64,000 nucleotides of DNA from Anabaena sp. UHCC 0187 (GCF_009712035.1 NZ_VILB01000004.1:1-64000); one strand, 5' to 3'; shown: positions 18,645 to 28,156, numbered from the stretch's first letter. Translations and numbers: made by a program. Notes: generated from the letters alone by a model not told the origin.

Positions 18645-18706
18645 CAGTTGTTCGTTGTTCGTTGTCCGTTGTTTTGCCACTGACCACTGACCACTGACCA
18701 ATAACC
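18645..18706. repeat. Heptanucleotide repeats between glgC and the kinase gene
   Basis: Two STRR blocks: a TTGTTCG-type run (gttgttcgttgttcgttg) followed by CCACTGA units (ccactgaccactgacc). They fill almost the whole 68-bp gap. Confidence 0.75.
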
Positions 18707-18707
18707 A

Positions 18708-19163
18708 ATGACTAAATTAATTTTGCTGATTGGTCTTCCTGGTAGCGGTAAATCTACTTTAGCAACGCAATTACTCAGAGAATGCCCCCAGATGCAGTTA
18801 ATTTCTACAGATGTCATCCGGGGGCAACTTTTTGGTTCAGAAGCCATTCAAGGCCCTTGGCTGCTAATTTGGCGGGAACTGGAACGACAATTGCAACAAG
18901 CCATAACCGCAGATCAAGGGGTGATTTTCGATGCTACCAACGCCCAAAGGAAAAATCGCCGGGAAGTGATTACCCTCGCCCATGATTGTGGCTTTAGTCA
19001 TATCACCGGGATTTGGGTGCAAACTCCAGTTTGGTTATGTTTGACAAGGAATCAAAACCGGATTCGTCAAGTTCCCGAAGATATAATTCTCCGAATGCAC
19101 CGCCAACTCCGGGATGCTCCCCCTAGCCTAGAAGAAGGAATAGATGAGCTTATTTCTGTTTGA
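18708..19163 (+). CDS. P-loop nucleotide kinase (AAA_33 / PNK-like)
   Basis: A 151-residue P-loop protein. Walker A GLPGSGKST (residues 9-17), a DVIRG/DATNAQ pair typical of polynucleotide-kinase-like kinases (VIFDATNAQRKNRREVI), and a lid region RNQNRIRQVPEDIILRMHRQ. The substrate is unknown; relatives phosphorylate nucleic-acid ends or small molecules. Cyanobacterial homologues are of about this length, so it appears complete. It follows glgC by 68 bp of repeat DNA. Confidence 0.82.
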   Translation: MTKLILLIGLPGSGKSTLATQLLRECPQMQLISTDVIRGQLFGSEAIQGPWLLIWRELERQLQQAITADQGVIFDATNAQRKNRREVITLAHDCGFSHITGIWVQTPVWLCLTRNQNRIRQVPEDIILRMHRQLRDAPPSLEEGIDELISV

Positions 19164-19337
19164 TCATGGCAAGAGTACGGGAATTGCGCTGGTACATTCA
19201 GCAAGAACCACACTTGATTTTGGCGATTGTTTGTTAATTTAATATCAGAATCTTTTTGCCTGGCATTAGACCAAATAGAAAGTAAATCTCATATCTTAGC
19301 AGAAAACATAACGTAAATTTCTACAGGAGGCTGGTAG

Positions 19338-20318
19338 ATGGCTGCAACCGACTTTAAAGACTATTATGCAATGTTAGGAATTAGTAAAACTGCCACCTCA
19401 GAAGAAATTAAACAAGCTTTTCGGAAACTAGCCCGCAAATATCATCCTGATGTTAACCCCAATAACAAACAGGCTGAAGCAAAATTTAAAGAAGTTAATG
19501 AAGCTTATGAGGTGCTATCTGATCCAGATAAACGCAAAAAATACGACCAATTTGGTCAATATTGGAAACAAGCTGGTCAAGGTTTTCCCTCTGGTGGTTC
19601 TGGTGTGGACATGGGTGGGGTTGATTTCGGTCAATACGGCAGTTTTAATGACTTTTTAACTGAATTATTTGGTGGCGCAGGGCCCCGCAGTGGGCGACAA
19701 AGTTACTCTTATCGTAGTTCCACAGGTCGAGCAGGTGGCGGTTTTAACGATTTTGGTTTTCAAGATGCTGGCGCTGGTGGCACACAAGATACAGAAGCTA
19801 TTATTACTTTGACTTTCGCTGAAGCATTTTCTGGTGTCCAAAAACGCTTTAGTTTAGGAACTGAAACTATTGATGTGCGGATTCCTGGTGGTGCTAAAGC
19901 TGGTACTCGCTTACGGGTGAAGGGAAAAGGACAAATTAACCCCATGAATCAACAACGGGGAGATTTATATTTAAAGGTGGAATTACAACCCCATACTTTT
20001 TTCCAAATTGAAGGGGATAATCTCGTTTGCGAAGTGTTAATTACCCCTGATGAAGCCACATTAGGCGCGGCTATAGATGTACCAACACCCGATGGTCATG
20101 TTAATGTCAAATTACCGGCGGGAGTCCGTTCTGGTCAATCTCTGCGCCTACGTGGTAAGGGTTGGCCGATAGCTAAAGGTGGACGTGGTGATCAATTTGT
20201 GAAAGTAGCGATCGCTCCCCCAAAAGACCTCAGCCCCCAAGAGAGAGAATACTATGAAAAAATCCGGGCTATCCGTACTTATAATCCCCGCAGTCATTTG
20301 GAGAAAGTTAAATTGTAA
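19338..20318 (+). CDS. DnaJ-family co-chaperone (CbpA type)
   Basis: A 326-residue type II J-protein. An N-terminal J domain (about 8-75) with the HPD motif in RKYHPDVNP is followed by a glycine/serine/phenylalanine-rich linker and two C-terminal substrate-binding beta domains (VRIPGGAKAGTRLRVKGKG, VKLPAGVRSGQSLRLRGKG). There is no CxxCxGxG zinc finger, so it is CbpA/DnaJB-like rather than classical DnaJ. AGGAGG lies 9 bases before the ATG, the strongest ribosome-binding site in this part. It stimulates DnaK ATPase. A perfect hairpin follows the gene. Confidence 0.94.
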   Translation: MAATDFKDYYAMLGISKTATSEEIKQAFRKLARKYHPDVNPNNKQAEAKFKEVNEAYEVLSDPDKRKKYDQFGQYWKQAGQGFPSGGSGVDMGGVDFGQYGSFNDFLTELFGGAGPRSGRQSYSYRSSTGRAGGGFNDFGFQDAGAGGTQDTEAIITLTFAEAFSGVQKRFSLGTETIDVRIPGGAKAGTRLRVKGKGQINPMNQQRGDLYLKVELQPHTFFQIEGDNLVCEVLITPDEATLGAAIDVPTPDGHVNVKLPAGVRSGQSLRLRGKGWPIAKGGRGDQFVKVAIAPPKDLSPQEREYYEKIRAIRTYNPRSHLEKVKL

Positions 20319-20341
20319 CTATCTCCTAAATTTATCCAGAT

Positions 20342-20370
20342 AAAGACGGGAAATTTCCCGTCTTTGTCTT
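20342..20370 (+). terminator. Terminator hairpin after the DnaJ-family gene
   Basis: A perfect 24-bp palindrome at 20342-20365 (arms aaagacgggaaa / tttcccgtcttt) followed by gtctttg. The arms are symmetric, so it could serve both the DnaJ gene and transcription from the opposite strand. Confidence 0.7.
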
Positions 20371-20373
20371 TGA

Positions 20374-20508
20374 CTATGCCGTTCTTGCCATTAACATAGT
20401 TCTAAATCTTTCTATGATTTCTGGTGTCGCTTGGGTAGTTTGCCATGATGGACGGATAAGTAAGCGATCGCACCAAGCACTCAGTTTTGGATATAATTGA
20501 ATTGCTCT
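20374..20508 (-). pseudogene. Glutathione S-transferase C-terminal remnant
   Basis: On the minus strand a 44-residue frame reads AIQLYPKLSAWCDRLL, IRPSWQTTQATPEIIERF, RTMLMARTA, then a stop. This is the C-terminal end of a GST-type protein (the YP.l.aW..R...RPSWQ.T pattern). No N-terminal part or start codon is present: the frame closes at a TAA just upstream. Its first codons overlap the end of the peroxiredoxin gene at 20481. It is therefore a leftover of a deleted gene joined to the peroxiredoxin. Confidence 0.65.
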
Positions 20509-21029
20509 AACAATCTTTCTATAGTGGCATTATGATCTAAAAAGGAAAATAAATGCCTGTAGATTAATCTCCCATCTTTATCTAACACAAATTGCGCTGG
20601 CAAAGGCGCTCCTAATGCTTGTCCAGTATTATAATTACGGAATGTATGGCAACTAGAATCACTTAATAATGGCATTTTTAAACCCAAATCTTGCACGATT
20701 ATTTGACTTTGCTTTTTGTCGGTACTAGTAATTAATAAAACTTCAATTCCCCGATTTTTAAACTGTTCATAGTTCTCATTTAAAGCCTTAATATGGGGAT
20801 AGCAAAATGGGCAATATTGCTTTTCTGTAAAAATTCTAGTAAAAGCCAGTAATACAGGTTGTTTACCGCGAAAATCAGATAATTTGACTACAGTATTCTT
20901 AGTAATATCCGATAATTTAAAATCCGGTGTTCCTACACCTAATCGGAAATTATCTAAGGCAGGTATGGGTAAAAAATTATGAAAAAATCGCTCATTAAAT
21001 AAGCCTGTAAAATCAGTTGAAGTCAGCAT
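20481..21029 (-). CDS. Peroxiredoxin-like (AhpC/TSA) protein
   Basis: About 182 residues from ATG 21029 (MLTSTDFTGLF). The frame remains open to a TTG at 21071, but those extra codons come from a GGGAATT heptamer repeat and are unlikely to be translated. A thioredoxin fold is seen: PDFKLSDI, LSDFRGKQPVLLAFTRIFTE, then the catalytic CPFC pair (C73, C76), and FVLDKDGRLIYRHLF. The C-P-F-C motif differs from the FVCPTE of typical 2-Cys enzymes, so the role is reduction of a peroxide or thiol-disulfide exchange. It lies just downstream of the 2-Cys peroxiredoxin on the same strand, possibly as one unit; its 3' end overlaps the GST remnant. Confidence 0.85.
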   Translation of the reverse strand: MLTSTDFTGLFNERFFHNFLPIPALDNFRLGVGTPDFKLSDITKNTVVKLSDFRGKQPVLLAFTRIFTEKQYCPFCYPHIKALNENYEQFKNRGIEVLLITSTDKKQSQIIVQDLGLKMPLLSDSSCHTFRNYNTGQALGAPLPAQFVLDKDGRLIYRHLFSFLDHNATIERLLEQFNYIQN

Positions 21030-21049
21030 AAAAAATAATTTGTAATTCG

Positions 21050-21082
21050 TAAAATTATTCCCGATTCCCAATTCCCAATTCC
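21050..21082. repeat. GGGAATT heptamer repeat between the two peroxiredoxin genes
   Basis: On the minus strand, repeated GGGAATT units (last unit GGGAATC) occupy 21058-21080. This is an STRR, and it produces the misleading upstream extension of the peroxiredoxin-like frame. Confidence 0.7.
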
Positions 21083-21694
21083 CTAAATAGCAGAGAAATA
21101 AATTTTAGACTTCACAGGATCAGGATTCATCGTTTTATCACCAGGTTGCCAATCAACAGGACAAACTTCATCAGCATGAGATTGCACATACTGAATTGCT
21201 TGTAAATTTCGCAGAGTTTCATCAACACTGCGACCAAAGGCTAGATTATTGATAGTAGCGTGTTGAATGATGCCATCTTTATCGAGAATAAATAAACCAC
21301 GTAAAGCAATACCGGCTGCGGTATCAAGAACGTTGTAAGCAGCGCTAATTTCTTTTTTGATGTCAGAAACTAAGGGATAATTTAAATCACCCACACCACC
21401 GGATTTACGATCTGTTTGAATCCAAGCCAGGTGAGAAAATTCACTATCAACGGAAATACCAAAAAACTCTGTATTTAGTTTGCTAAATTCTTCATAACGA
21501 TCGCTAAATGCTGTCACTTCAGTTGGACAAACAAAGGTAAAGTCTAAGGGGTAAAAAAACAGAACAACGTATTTACCGCGATAATCAGACAATTTAATGG
21601 ATTTAAACTCCTGATCTACCACGGCTGTTGCTGTAAAATCGGGAGCCTGTTGACCAACGCGAAGCCATCCTTCTGTTCCATAGCTGAGAGTCAT
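21083..21694 (-). CDS. Typical 2-Cys peroxiredoxin
   Basis: A 203-residue thiol peroxidase that reduces H2O2 and organic peroxides using thioredoxin. The peroxidatic cysteine C56 sits in [11 protein letters not shown] and the resolving cysteine C178 in [23 protein letters not shown] loop and a long C-terminal arm are present, as in cyanobacterial/chloroplast BAS1-type enzymes, which can be inactivated by overoxidation. Full length. The start ATG has AGGAGAAT upstream. Confidence 0.97.
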   Translation of the reverse strand: MTLSYGTEGWLRVGQQAPDFTATAVVDQEFKSIKLSDYRGKYVVLFFYPLDFTFVCPTEVTAFSDRYEEFSKLNTEFFGISVDSEFSHLAWIQTDRKSGGVGDLNYPLVSDIKKEISAAYNVLDTAAGIALRGLFILDKDGIIQHATINNLAFGRSVDETLRNLQAIQYVQSHADEVCPVDWQPGDKTMNPDPVKSKIYFSAI

Positions 21695-21893
21695 TAACCT
21701 AATTCTCCTTCAACTTCATACTTGTATTCATTATTCAGTGCAAGTATATCTACTAAGATTAACTTACGTGTTAATACTACTATTATTTAATTTTGAAAAT
21801 CCCAGCGTCTTTAAACACTGAGATTCTTGGCTCAAGGACGGACTGGAAAACCCAGCGGGAAACCTTTTGAGTCTATATCCAATGCCTATTTAG

Positions 21894-22331
21894 CTAGTTA
21901 TTAGCATACTTGCCAAGTATCTTAGCTAAGTCTGGTACCGCTTCTTCCACGTGTTTTTTAGCAGAATTACGGAATTTATCATAGGTTCCTCGGACAACTT
22001 GGCGCTTGGTATTCTTGATCCTTGCGTCAGTAACACCCAGCAGCGCGTCCGCAGTCTGAGAGCTATTAGCGATGAGATATTCTACTGGTTCGCCTTGCTT
22101 CATTCCTTCACTCCAAATGGGGTCAAGGGAGGTGAAGCATGGTGGTAGGAGGGATTCAACGACATCCGGGATATACCCTGGTTTAACGCCCTTAAGGGCA
22201 GCAAAGGCAGCTTTCAGGGCAATGCCGCTCACGCCTGACTTAGATGCTATCTGTAATTCTATCATCTTGCAGCAGTCTTCTACGATCAATACCTTGTTGT
22301 TAGAATTCAACATTTCGTCGCTCAGTCCCAT
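21894..22331 (-). CDS. DUF6918-family protein
   Basis: About 145 residues from ATG 22331 (MGLSDEMLNSNNK), which has AGGAGA 6 bases upstream; the longer TTG-initiated frame would use that same sequence as coding, so the shorter start is preferred. The pattern VEDCCKMIELQIASKSGVSG (in part), ALKAAFAALKGVKPGYIPDVVE and LLPPCFTSLDPIW matches the small DUF6918 family, also known from actinobacteria. Alpha-helical and soluble. Function unknown. Confidence 0.8.
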   Translation of the reverse strand: MGLSDEMLNSNNKVLIVEDCCKMIELQIASKSGVSGIALKAAFAALKGVKPGYIPDVVESLLPPCFTSLDPIWSEGMKQGEPVEYLIANSSQTADALLGVTDARIKNTKRQVVRGTYDKFRNSAKKHVEEAVPDLAKILGKYANN

Positions 22332-22499
22332 CTCGATTCTCCTAAATATCAAATTGCTTGATTTATCAGTTTCTAATTAGTTTCACTTCTGACAACAATA
22401 GTTCCGCTAAAATAAGAGCATACAAAAATTTTGTCAACCCTAGCAAAATAACCTTCATTGATTAGTCATTAAGTAGCCATCATGAACTGTGTACACCAT

Positions 22500-22562
22500 T
22501 ACCCATGAAACAACTTCTTATTCCCCTCTCGAAGAGCGGGGAGGGGTTAGGGGAGGGGTCTT
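22500..22562. repeat. G-rich cyanobacterial repeat upstream of the debranching enzyme
   Basis: A ccctctcgaagagcgggg palindrome followed by aggggttaggggagggg, a repeat family common in Nostocales intergenic DNA. A related block recurs at 26399-26487. Confidence 0.6.
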
Positions 22563-22618
22563 ATTTTCAAGTCAGGTTTTGAAAAAATAGTCAAAACTTG
22601 ATATGATCTATAGGTAAT

Positions 22619-24667
22619 TTGCTCACAGCATTGGTTAATAATATTCAGGAAATTGCGGGCGTGAATATATCAGAATGGTTACTGACTAATGGCTTGGGTA
22701 GTTTTGCCAGTGGTACTATTTCTGATGTCCGTACCCGCACCTATCACGGTTGGTTATTTGCTACTACAAATCCACCGTCAGAGCGAAAACTTTTGCTTTC
22801 TCACTTAGAAGCAAGTTTAGAAGTTGGTGAAAGGGTAATAGCACTGGGAACAAATTTCTGGAGTAGTGGTGAAATTGATCCCCAAGGCTATAAAATGTTG
22901 TCTTCTTTCGAGCTTTATCCTCTTCCTAAATGGACTTGGGGTAAAGAGAATTGGCAGTTAACTAGACAGTTGATTATGCCCTATGGTTTGGTAGAAAAAG
23001 AGTCTAGTCCATCTATATCTTTTGACCAAAGGCTGTTAATTCAGTATCGGTATGAGGGGAAAGAATCAGCAGTTTTAAAGTTGCGGTTATTAATAGGAGA
23101 TCGCGATTTTCATCACCAACAAACTCATAGCCAAGAATTACATTTTTCCCAATTATTGGGCAAACAAGAAGTTTGTCTACAAGCAATTAATTCTGACCAA
23201 TTTGGTACACCTTGGCATCTCCGGTGGACACAAGGAGAGTATAAAGCGGATGCAGTTTGGTATTGGAATTATGGCTTATCAGAAGAGACAAAACGAGGAT
23301 TAGGTGATCGGGAAGACCTTTACAGTCCTGGATATTTAACTGTTCATCTCCAACCAGGAGATACTGTCACCCTCGAAGCAAAAGTAGGTTTACCTAACTC
23401 CCTACAAACTATACTTTTACCCGAAAGCTTTGCAGAAGCAGTAGATAAAGAACAAGAAAGACTGACACAAATTTTTAGCCGAAGTCAAAATCAAGAAGAA
23501 TCATTTCATTTTCTATCACCGACTAAACAGCAACTTATCAAAGCCGGTGATCAGTTTATAGTTTATCGCGCTTCCATTGCTGGTCCTACCATCATTGCTG
23601 GGTATCACTGGTTTAATGATTGGGGTAGAGATACCTTAATTGCCTTACCAGGATTGGCACTTGTTCCCCAGCGATTTGACTTAGCAAAAGGAGTGTTAAA
23701 TACTTTTGGGCTTTATTGTCGTCATGGGCTAATTCCTAATGCTTTTCCTGATCGGGATGGCGAACCTTTTTATAATAGTATTGATGCTACTCTGTGGTGG
23801 ATTGAAACTTTAGGGCTTTACTTAGAAGCAACCGCAGATTGGCAGTTTTTAGCCGCACAATTTCCCATTGCCCAGCAAATTCATAAAGCCTTTGTCGGTG
23901 GTACTCGCTATAATATCCAAGTTGATGCTATTGATGGGCTAGTAAGTTGGGATACCTACGGTGTAGCTTTAACTTGGATGGATGCTGTAGTTGATGGATT
24001 ACCTGTTACACCCCGTCGCGGTAAACCAGTGGAAATCAATGCTTTGTGGTATTCAGCATTATGTTGGTTGAGTCAGTGGGCTGAAAAATTGAGTCAATTG
24101 GATGTTGGTGATGCTGTCCGTCTATCTAAACAGGGACAACGTTATGCTCAACAAGCAGAACAGGTAAAAGCCTCATTGCAACAATTTTGGCATCATCAGC
24201 TAGGCTATTTATACGACACCATTGAACCAGATGATCGCCGTAATTCCCAGATTCGTCCTAATGCAGTTTTAGCCTTATCACTACATCATTGCGGTTTTTC
24301 CCAATGTCAAGGACAACAGGTTTTGGATTTGGCAACTGCTAGGTTACTTACACCCTATGGCTTGCGTAGTCTTGATCCTCAAGATCCGCAATATATAGGT
24401 AAATATGAAGGCAGTCCTCACAAACGCGATCGCGCCTATCATCAAGGTACAGTTTGGAGTTGGCTAATTGGTGCTTATATCCGCGCTTGGCAACGTTTTT
24501 ACCCAGAAAAGCCATTACCTTTTGACTGGCAACCATTATTAGATCACTTTCTCTATAGTGCTTGTCTTGGCTCAATTTCCGAAATTTTTGATGGTGATGC
24601 ACCCCATCCACCCAGAGGGGCGATCGCTCAAGCTTGGTCTGTCGCTGAAATCATTCGTCATATTTAG
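22619..24667 (+). CDS. Glycogen debranching enzyme (amylo-alpha-1,6-glucosidase)
   Basis: A 682-residue archaeal/bacterial-type debranching protein. The N-terminal domain begins with EWLLTNGLGSFASGT and TRTYHGWLFA, family hallmarks. The catalytic (alpha/alpha)6 barrel holds HWFNDWGRDTLIALPGLAL, GLIPNAFPDRDGEPFYNSIDATLWW (in part), RRGKPVEINALWYSAL and YHQGTVWSWLIGAYI. It hydrolyses alpha-1,6 branch points of glycogen, complementing glgC nearby. The first possible start is TTG 22619 with a weak ribosome-binding site. The C terminus is complete (GAIAQAWSVAEIIR). Confidence 0.93.
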   Translation: MLTALVNNIQEIAGVNISEWLLTNGLGSFASGTISDVRTRTYHGWLFATTNPPSERKLLLSHLEASLEVGERVIALGTNFWSSGEIDPQGYKMLSSFELYPLPKWTWGKENWQLTRQLIMPYGLVEKESSPSISFDQRLLIQYRYEGKESAVLKLRLLIGDRDFHHQQTHSQELHFSQLLGKQEVCLQAINSDQFGTPWHLRWTQGEYKADAVWYWNYGLSEETKRGLGDREDLYSPGYLTVHLQPGDTVTLEAKVGLPNSLQTILLPESFAEAVDKEQERLTQIFSRSQNQEESFHFLSPTKQQLIKAGDQFIVYRASIAGPTIIAGYHWFNDWGRDTLIALPGLALVPQRFDLAKGVLNTFGLYCRHGLIPNAFPDRDGEPFYNSIDATLWWIETLGLYLEATADWQFLAAQFPIAQQIHKAFVGGTRYNIQVDAIDGLVSWDTYGVALTWMDAVVDGLPVTPRRGKPVEINALWYSALCWLSQWAEKLSQLDVGDAVRLSKQGQRYAQQAEQVKASLQQFWHHQLGYLYDTIEPDDRRNSQIRPNAVLALSLHHCGFSQCQGQQVLDLATARLLTPYGLRSLDPQDPQYIGKYEGSPHKRDRAYHQGTVWSWLIGAYIRAWQRFYPEKPLPFDWQPLLDHFLYSACLGSISEIFDGDAPHPPRGAIAQAWSVAEIIRHI

Positions 24668-24970
24668 CAAATCACGAATTGATGAGACAAAAACTTTAAA
24701 TATCATGAATTTTCCTGTTGAAATTGTTCAGTTCGGAAGTTATTATGTATGGTAATAAGGTGCAATTCGTAAATATGAAGATAGTCTAAACAATAAAAAT
24801 AATTCAAAAGACACAAATTCAGGAGTTAATCAATTTTGGTTTGAGCATTATTATTCTCCTTTCTCATGTTGATAATACTGTGGGATATTAACCTCATTGA
24901 GATAAATCTTGAATTCTTTGTTGATAAAATTTCTATTCAACTTTAACCGAGCCGAGTAAACAATAACAAT
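24668..24970. other. Intergenic region, nothing recognised
   Basis: 303 bp of AT-rich DNA between the debranching enzyme and the TonB-like gene. I see no RNA, repeat family or clear terminator. Confidence 0.5.
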
Positions 24971-26347
24971 ATGTCTTACGTATCCCTTTTGAGAAACATA
25001 CCAGAACTCCTCAGCCAACCAACGGGAATAGCTGCTATAGCCTCCCTTGGTATCCACGGTGCTATTGCTTTAATTGTGCCATTTATGCCAGCGAACTCTG
25101 GTGCATCTTCAAAGGCTGACTCAGCAAAACCCGTGGGAATCATGGAATTGAGTGCGGCTGATCAAAGCCGATTACCACAAGCCCCCAATACATCCCAGTT
25201 AGCATTGCAGCAACCTCAACTACCGCTACAGCAATCACTTCCGGGTTTTAATTTGGGCAACCCATCAACGATCTATCCTGCTGTACAACCAGAATTATCT
25301 AGTCAGCCAGTATTACCAGCTATTCCTAGCTCACCAACCAATTATAACCTCTCTTATCTGCCCAGCCGACAATCTATTCAGAGATTGACTGGTAACAATT
25401 TACAAACTCAAATTTCTAGATTACCAAGCAGAAGTACATATAATCCTACAACTTCTCCTTTTGTCCATGATCTAGATAGAAAAATCCGAGAAACCGAATC
25501 CCTAGGTATTAATAGGTTGCCAGAACTTCGGCAGAATAATGAAATCCCTGGAGAACCACTCATTAATCCATCCGCTGAACCTATTGATATTGGCAGTACA
25601 ACAGTAGCGGGAATTTCACCACCACAAACAATCGAAGCAGAAAATAATGCCGTTAAAATTCCTCAAGGTGGGGAAAAATTAGCTCTTGCAGATACTTCTA
25701 GCAGAAAATTACCAGAAACCCTCCCCAGTCAGCAGGAATCAACAGGTAAAAAAACGGATCAATTACTGGCTAAACTGAACTCATACAACACTCTCAGACA
25801 AAATATTCGCCAAGAATATCCGAATGTCAAAGAAAAAGGGGTAATTCGTGAAACCATCTCTACAGATACATCAGAGATGGAAGGTACAGTTTTGGGTAGA
25901 TTGGTTGTAGATCCAGATGGTAAAGTTTTAGATATTAAGTTCCAAGAAGGAACAGGATCTCCAAAATTACAATCTAAAGTTCGGGAATTTTTCAGCGCTA
26001 ATCCACCTCAAGCAGATAAGCGGCTAACTAGTTCTTATTCTTTCCAACTGAAGTTCCAAAATAATCAGAATCCTTCTGGAGTGAGTTCTAAGATCAAACC
26101 TTTAGAAACTCCAAATGGTGAAAAAGTATTTACACCCCGAATACAACCGTCACAAACTCCAAATCCTGAAAAAGTATTTGTCCCCCAAGATGCTGAGAAT
26201 CGCCCGGAAAGTCCATCAGCAAATACTCTTAATCCTGTGCCTTCAGCAACGCCAACCAATAATCCATCTACTGTATCTACTGAGTCTAATCAACAACTCA
26301 TCCAAAAGTTACGTCAAATCAAGGAAGAGAGAAAAAATTCTCAATAA
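24971..26347 (+). CDS. TonB-like envelope protein
   Basis: A 458-residue protein with a TonB-like plan. A short cytoplasmic N terminus and one membrane anchor (about 19-40, TGIAAIASLGIHGAIALIV) precede a very long proline/serine/glutamine-rich linker (about 45-300) and a C-terminal TonB-like fold (about 315-370: GTVLGRLVVDPDGKVLDIKF, FSANPPQADKRLTSSYSFQL in part). A further disordered tail with near repeats (KPLETPNGEKVFTPR, QPSQTPNPEKVFVPQ) ends in a charged helix. It probably transmits energy or structure from the inner membrane to an outer-membrane receptor; the exact partner is unknown. Confidence 0.75.
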   Translation: MSYVSLLRNIPELLSQPTGIAAIASLGIHGAIALIVPFMPANSGASSKADSAKPVGIMELSAADQSRLPQAPNTSQLALQQPQLPLQQSLPGFNLGNPSTIYPAVQPELSSQPVLPAIPSSPTNYNLSYLPSRQSIQRLTGNNLQTQISRLPSRSTYNPTTSPFVHDLDRKIRETESLGINRLPELRQNNEIPGEPLINPSAEPIDIGSTTVAGISPPQTIEAENNAVKIPQGGEKLALADTSSRKLPETLPSQQESTGKKTDQLLAKLNSYNTLRQNIRQEYPNVKEKGVIRETISTDTSEMEGTVLGRLVVDPDGKVLDIKFQEGTGSPKLQSKVREFFSANPPQADKRLTSSYSFQLKFQNNQNPSGVSSKIKPLETPNGEKVFTPRIQPSQTPNPEKVFVPQDAENRPESPSANTLNPVPSATPTNNPSTVSTESNQQLIQKLRQIKEERKNSQ

Positions 26348-26398
26348 TCATCTGTCAGAGGTTGTTTGAAAAGTATTAGATGAAACCGATAATATCGA

Positions 26399-26487
26399 GA
26401 AACCTAACCCCCCTTCCCCCTTCCCTAGGAGGGAATGGGGGTTTCAAAGCCTCTCCCCGCGTCGGGGAGAGGTTTGGAGAGGGGTTT
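26399..26487. repeat. Palindromic C/G-rich repeat block
   Basis: Contains ccttcccccttcccta / gggaatgggggt and ctctccccgcgtcggggagag palindromes in tandem. It is an intergenic repeat related to the one at 22500-22562 and may act as a terminator for the TonB-like gene. Confidence 0.6.
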
Positions 26488-26604
26488 ATCTATACATTAA
26501 AAACTTTTCAAACATCCTCTCAGATGGTAAGGGGTAAAGTTAGCTTTATCAATTACCAATTCTGATAGATCCAAGTTAATTAAAAGACCGCAGAAATATC
26601 ATAA

Positions 26605-28146
26605 ATGGACTGGATTACCCTCCTGCGATCCCTACAGTCTGACTTTCTTAAAAGGTTAACATCTGGTTGTCTACTCCACTGTGAAATAGAAAGCCAACAT
26701 AGTGAATTAACTATTATTTCCGGTGATAGATTAAAAACATTACGGGAATTTTGCTGGTTGATGGCGGAAAAATATAAACGCACTTCCCCAGTCCGTGACG
26801 TTTTTATTAATAATCTGAAAGGTAAATTAGGTGAAGAAGTTGTTAAAGAACGATTAGCTGATTTTATTACGGAAATAGATTATGAAAAACGCTTTGGTGG
26901 TGATGGTAAAAGTGATTTTACTCTCACCGCTAATTCTTTGGTAGGTGTTGAAGTCAAATCTCGTCACGGTAGTATTGATAGAGTGAGATGGTCAGTTAGT
27001 GCCGAAGAAGTGGAAAAGAATGCGGTAATTGTCTGTATTTTGATTCAAGAAGAAGTTAATGAAGCGCAATCTGCATATCACCTTTTTTTAGCTGGATTTC
27101 TGCCCACTCAAATGATTAAATTGAAAACTGGAAAAATTTCCTTTGGTATTAATCAATTATTATATGGTGGTGGGTTATTTTCCTATTTAGAACAGTTTCA
27201 AGTTTCCCAAAATTCTCATAAATCTTATTTATCTCAAAATCAATTTATTAAATCCGAATCTACTCCTTATTTAACTCTCGGTGATGAATATTTTCAAAAA
27301 GGGGAGTATGCAGCCGCAATTAATAGTTATAATCAAGCTTTACAGCTTAATAATCATGATGCTGAAATTTATTATAAACTAGGTTTAGTTAATTATCAAT
27401 TAGGTGATTATCACACAGCAATTACTAATTATAGTCAAGCAATAACTATTAATATTAATTATGATAAAGCTTACAACCAAAGAGGTTTAGCACATTATCA
27501 AATAGGTAATTATCAAATAGCTATAGAAGATTACACCCAAGCCATTAGAATTAATCCTCATCTTGCTATTCATTATAAAAACCGTGCTGATGTTCGTTCT
27601 CATCTTGGTGATAATCAAGGGGCAATAGAGGATTATAATCAGGCAATTAAGATTAATCCTCATTATGCAACAACCCAGAAGAATAAACAAATAGCTCGTT
27701 ATTTATTAGATAATCAACAGCAATTAAAGCAAGTAATCAATATTGATCCTGATGATGCTATAGGTTATAAAAATCGTGGATATAATCGGGCTGAATTAGG
27801 AGATTATCAAGGAGCAATTGCCGATTATAATCAAGCAATTAAAATTAATCCTGATTATATTGATGCTTATTATTATCGAGGTAATGCTCACTATGATTTA
27901 GGAAAATATGAAGCAGCAATTACCGATTATACCCAAGCAATTCAAATTAATTCTCACTATGTTGATGCTTATTACAATCGGGGAAATTCCCGGTTAGAAA
28001 TTGCAGATAAACAGGGAGGAATTGAGGATTTTCATAAAGCAGCAAATTTATATTGGCAAGAGGGAAAATTGGCAAAATATAAAGATATACAAGCTAGAAT
28101 TATAGAATTAGAAATAGAAGCATCTTTAGATATTTTAAATTTCTAA
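26605..28146 (+). CDS. PD-(D/E)XK nuclease-like domain fused to TPR repeats
   Basis: A 513-residue protein of two parts. Residues about 55-180 resemble a restriction-endonuclease fold: conserved acidic E79 (GEEVVKERL), D104 in GGDGKSDFTL, then a beta strand with E116-V-K118 (GVEVKSRHG), which matches the D...ExK active site. Residues about 224-500 hold roughly seven tetratricopeptide repeats (for example AAINSYNQALQLNNHDAEIY and AIADYNQAIKINPDYIDAYY). The repeats bind proteins, so the N-terminal domain may act on DNA as a tethered nuclease or be a binding-only relative. It stands alone with no methyltransferase beside it. Membrane segments are absent. Confidence 0.78.
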   Translation: MDWITLLRSLQSDFLKRLTSGCLLHCEIESQHSELTIISGDRLKTLREFCWLMAEKYKRTSPVRDVFINNLKGKLGEEVVKERLADFITEIDYEKRFGGDGKSDFTLTANSLVGVEVKSRHGSIDRVRWSVSAEEVEKNAVIVCILIQEEVNEAQSAYHLFLAGFLPTQMIKLKTGKISFGINQLLYGGGLFSYLEQFQVSQNSHKSYLSQNQFIKSESTPYLTLGDEYFQKGEYAAAINSYNQALQLNNHDAEIYYKLGLVNYQLGDYHTAITNYSQAITININYDKAYNQRGLAHYQIGNYQIAIEDYTQAIRINPHLAIHYKNRADVRSHLGDNQGAIEDYNQAIKINPHYATTQKNKQIARYLLDNQQQLKQVINIDPDDAIGYKNRGYNRAELGDYQGAIADYNQAIKINPDYIDAYYYRGNAHYDLGKYEAAITDYTQAIQINSHYVDAYYNRGNSRLEIADKQGGIEDFHKAANLYWQEGKLAKYKDIQARIIELEIEASLDILNF

Positions 28147-28156
28147 CAATTACATT

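Noticed and set aside
19166-19237. Short frame MARVRELRWYIQQEPHLILA just after the kinase gene
   Set aside because: Only 23 codons with no ribosome-binding site of note and no family; possibly a fragment of a lost gene but unsupported.
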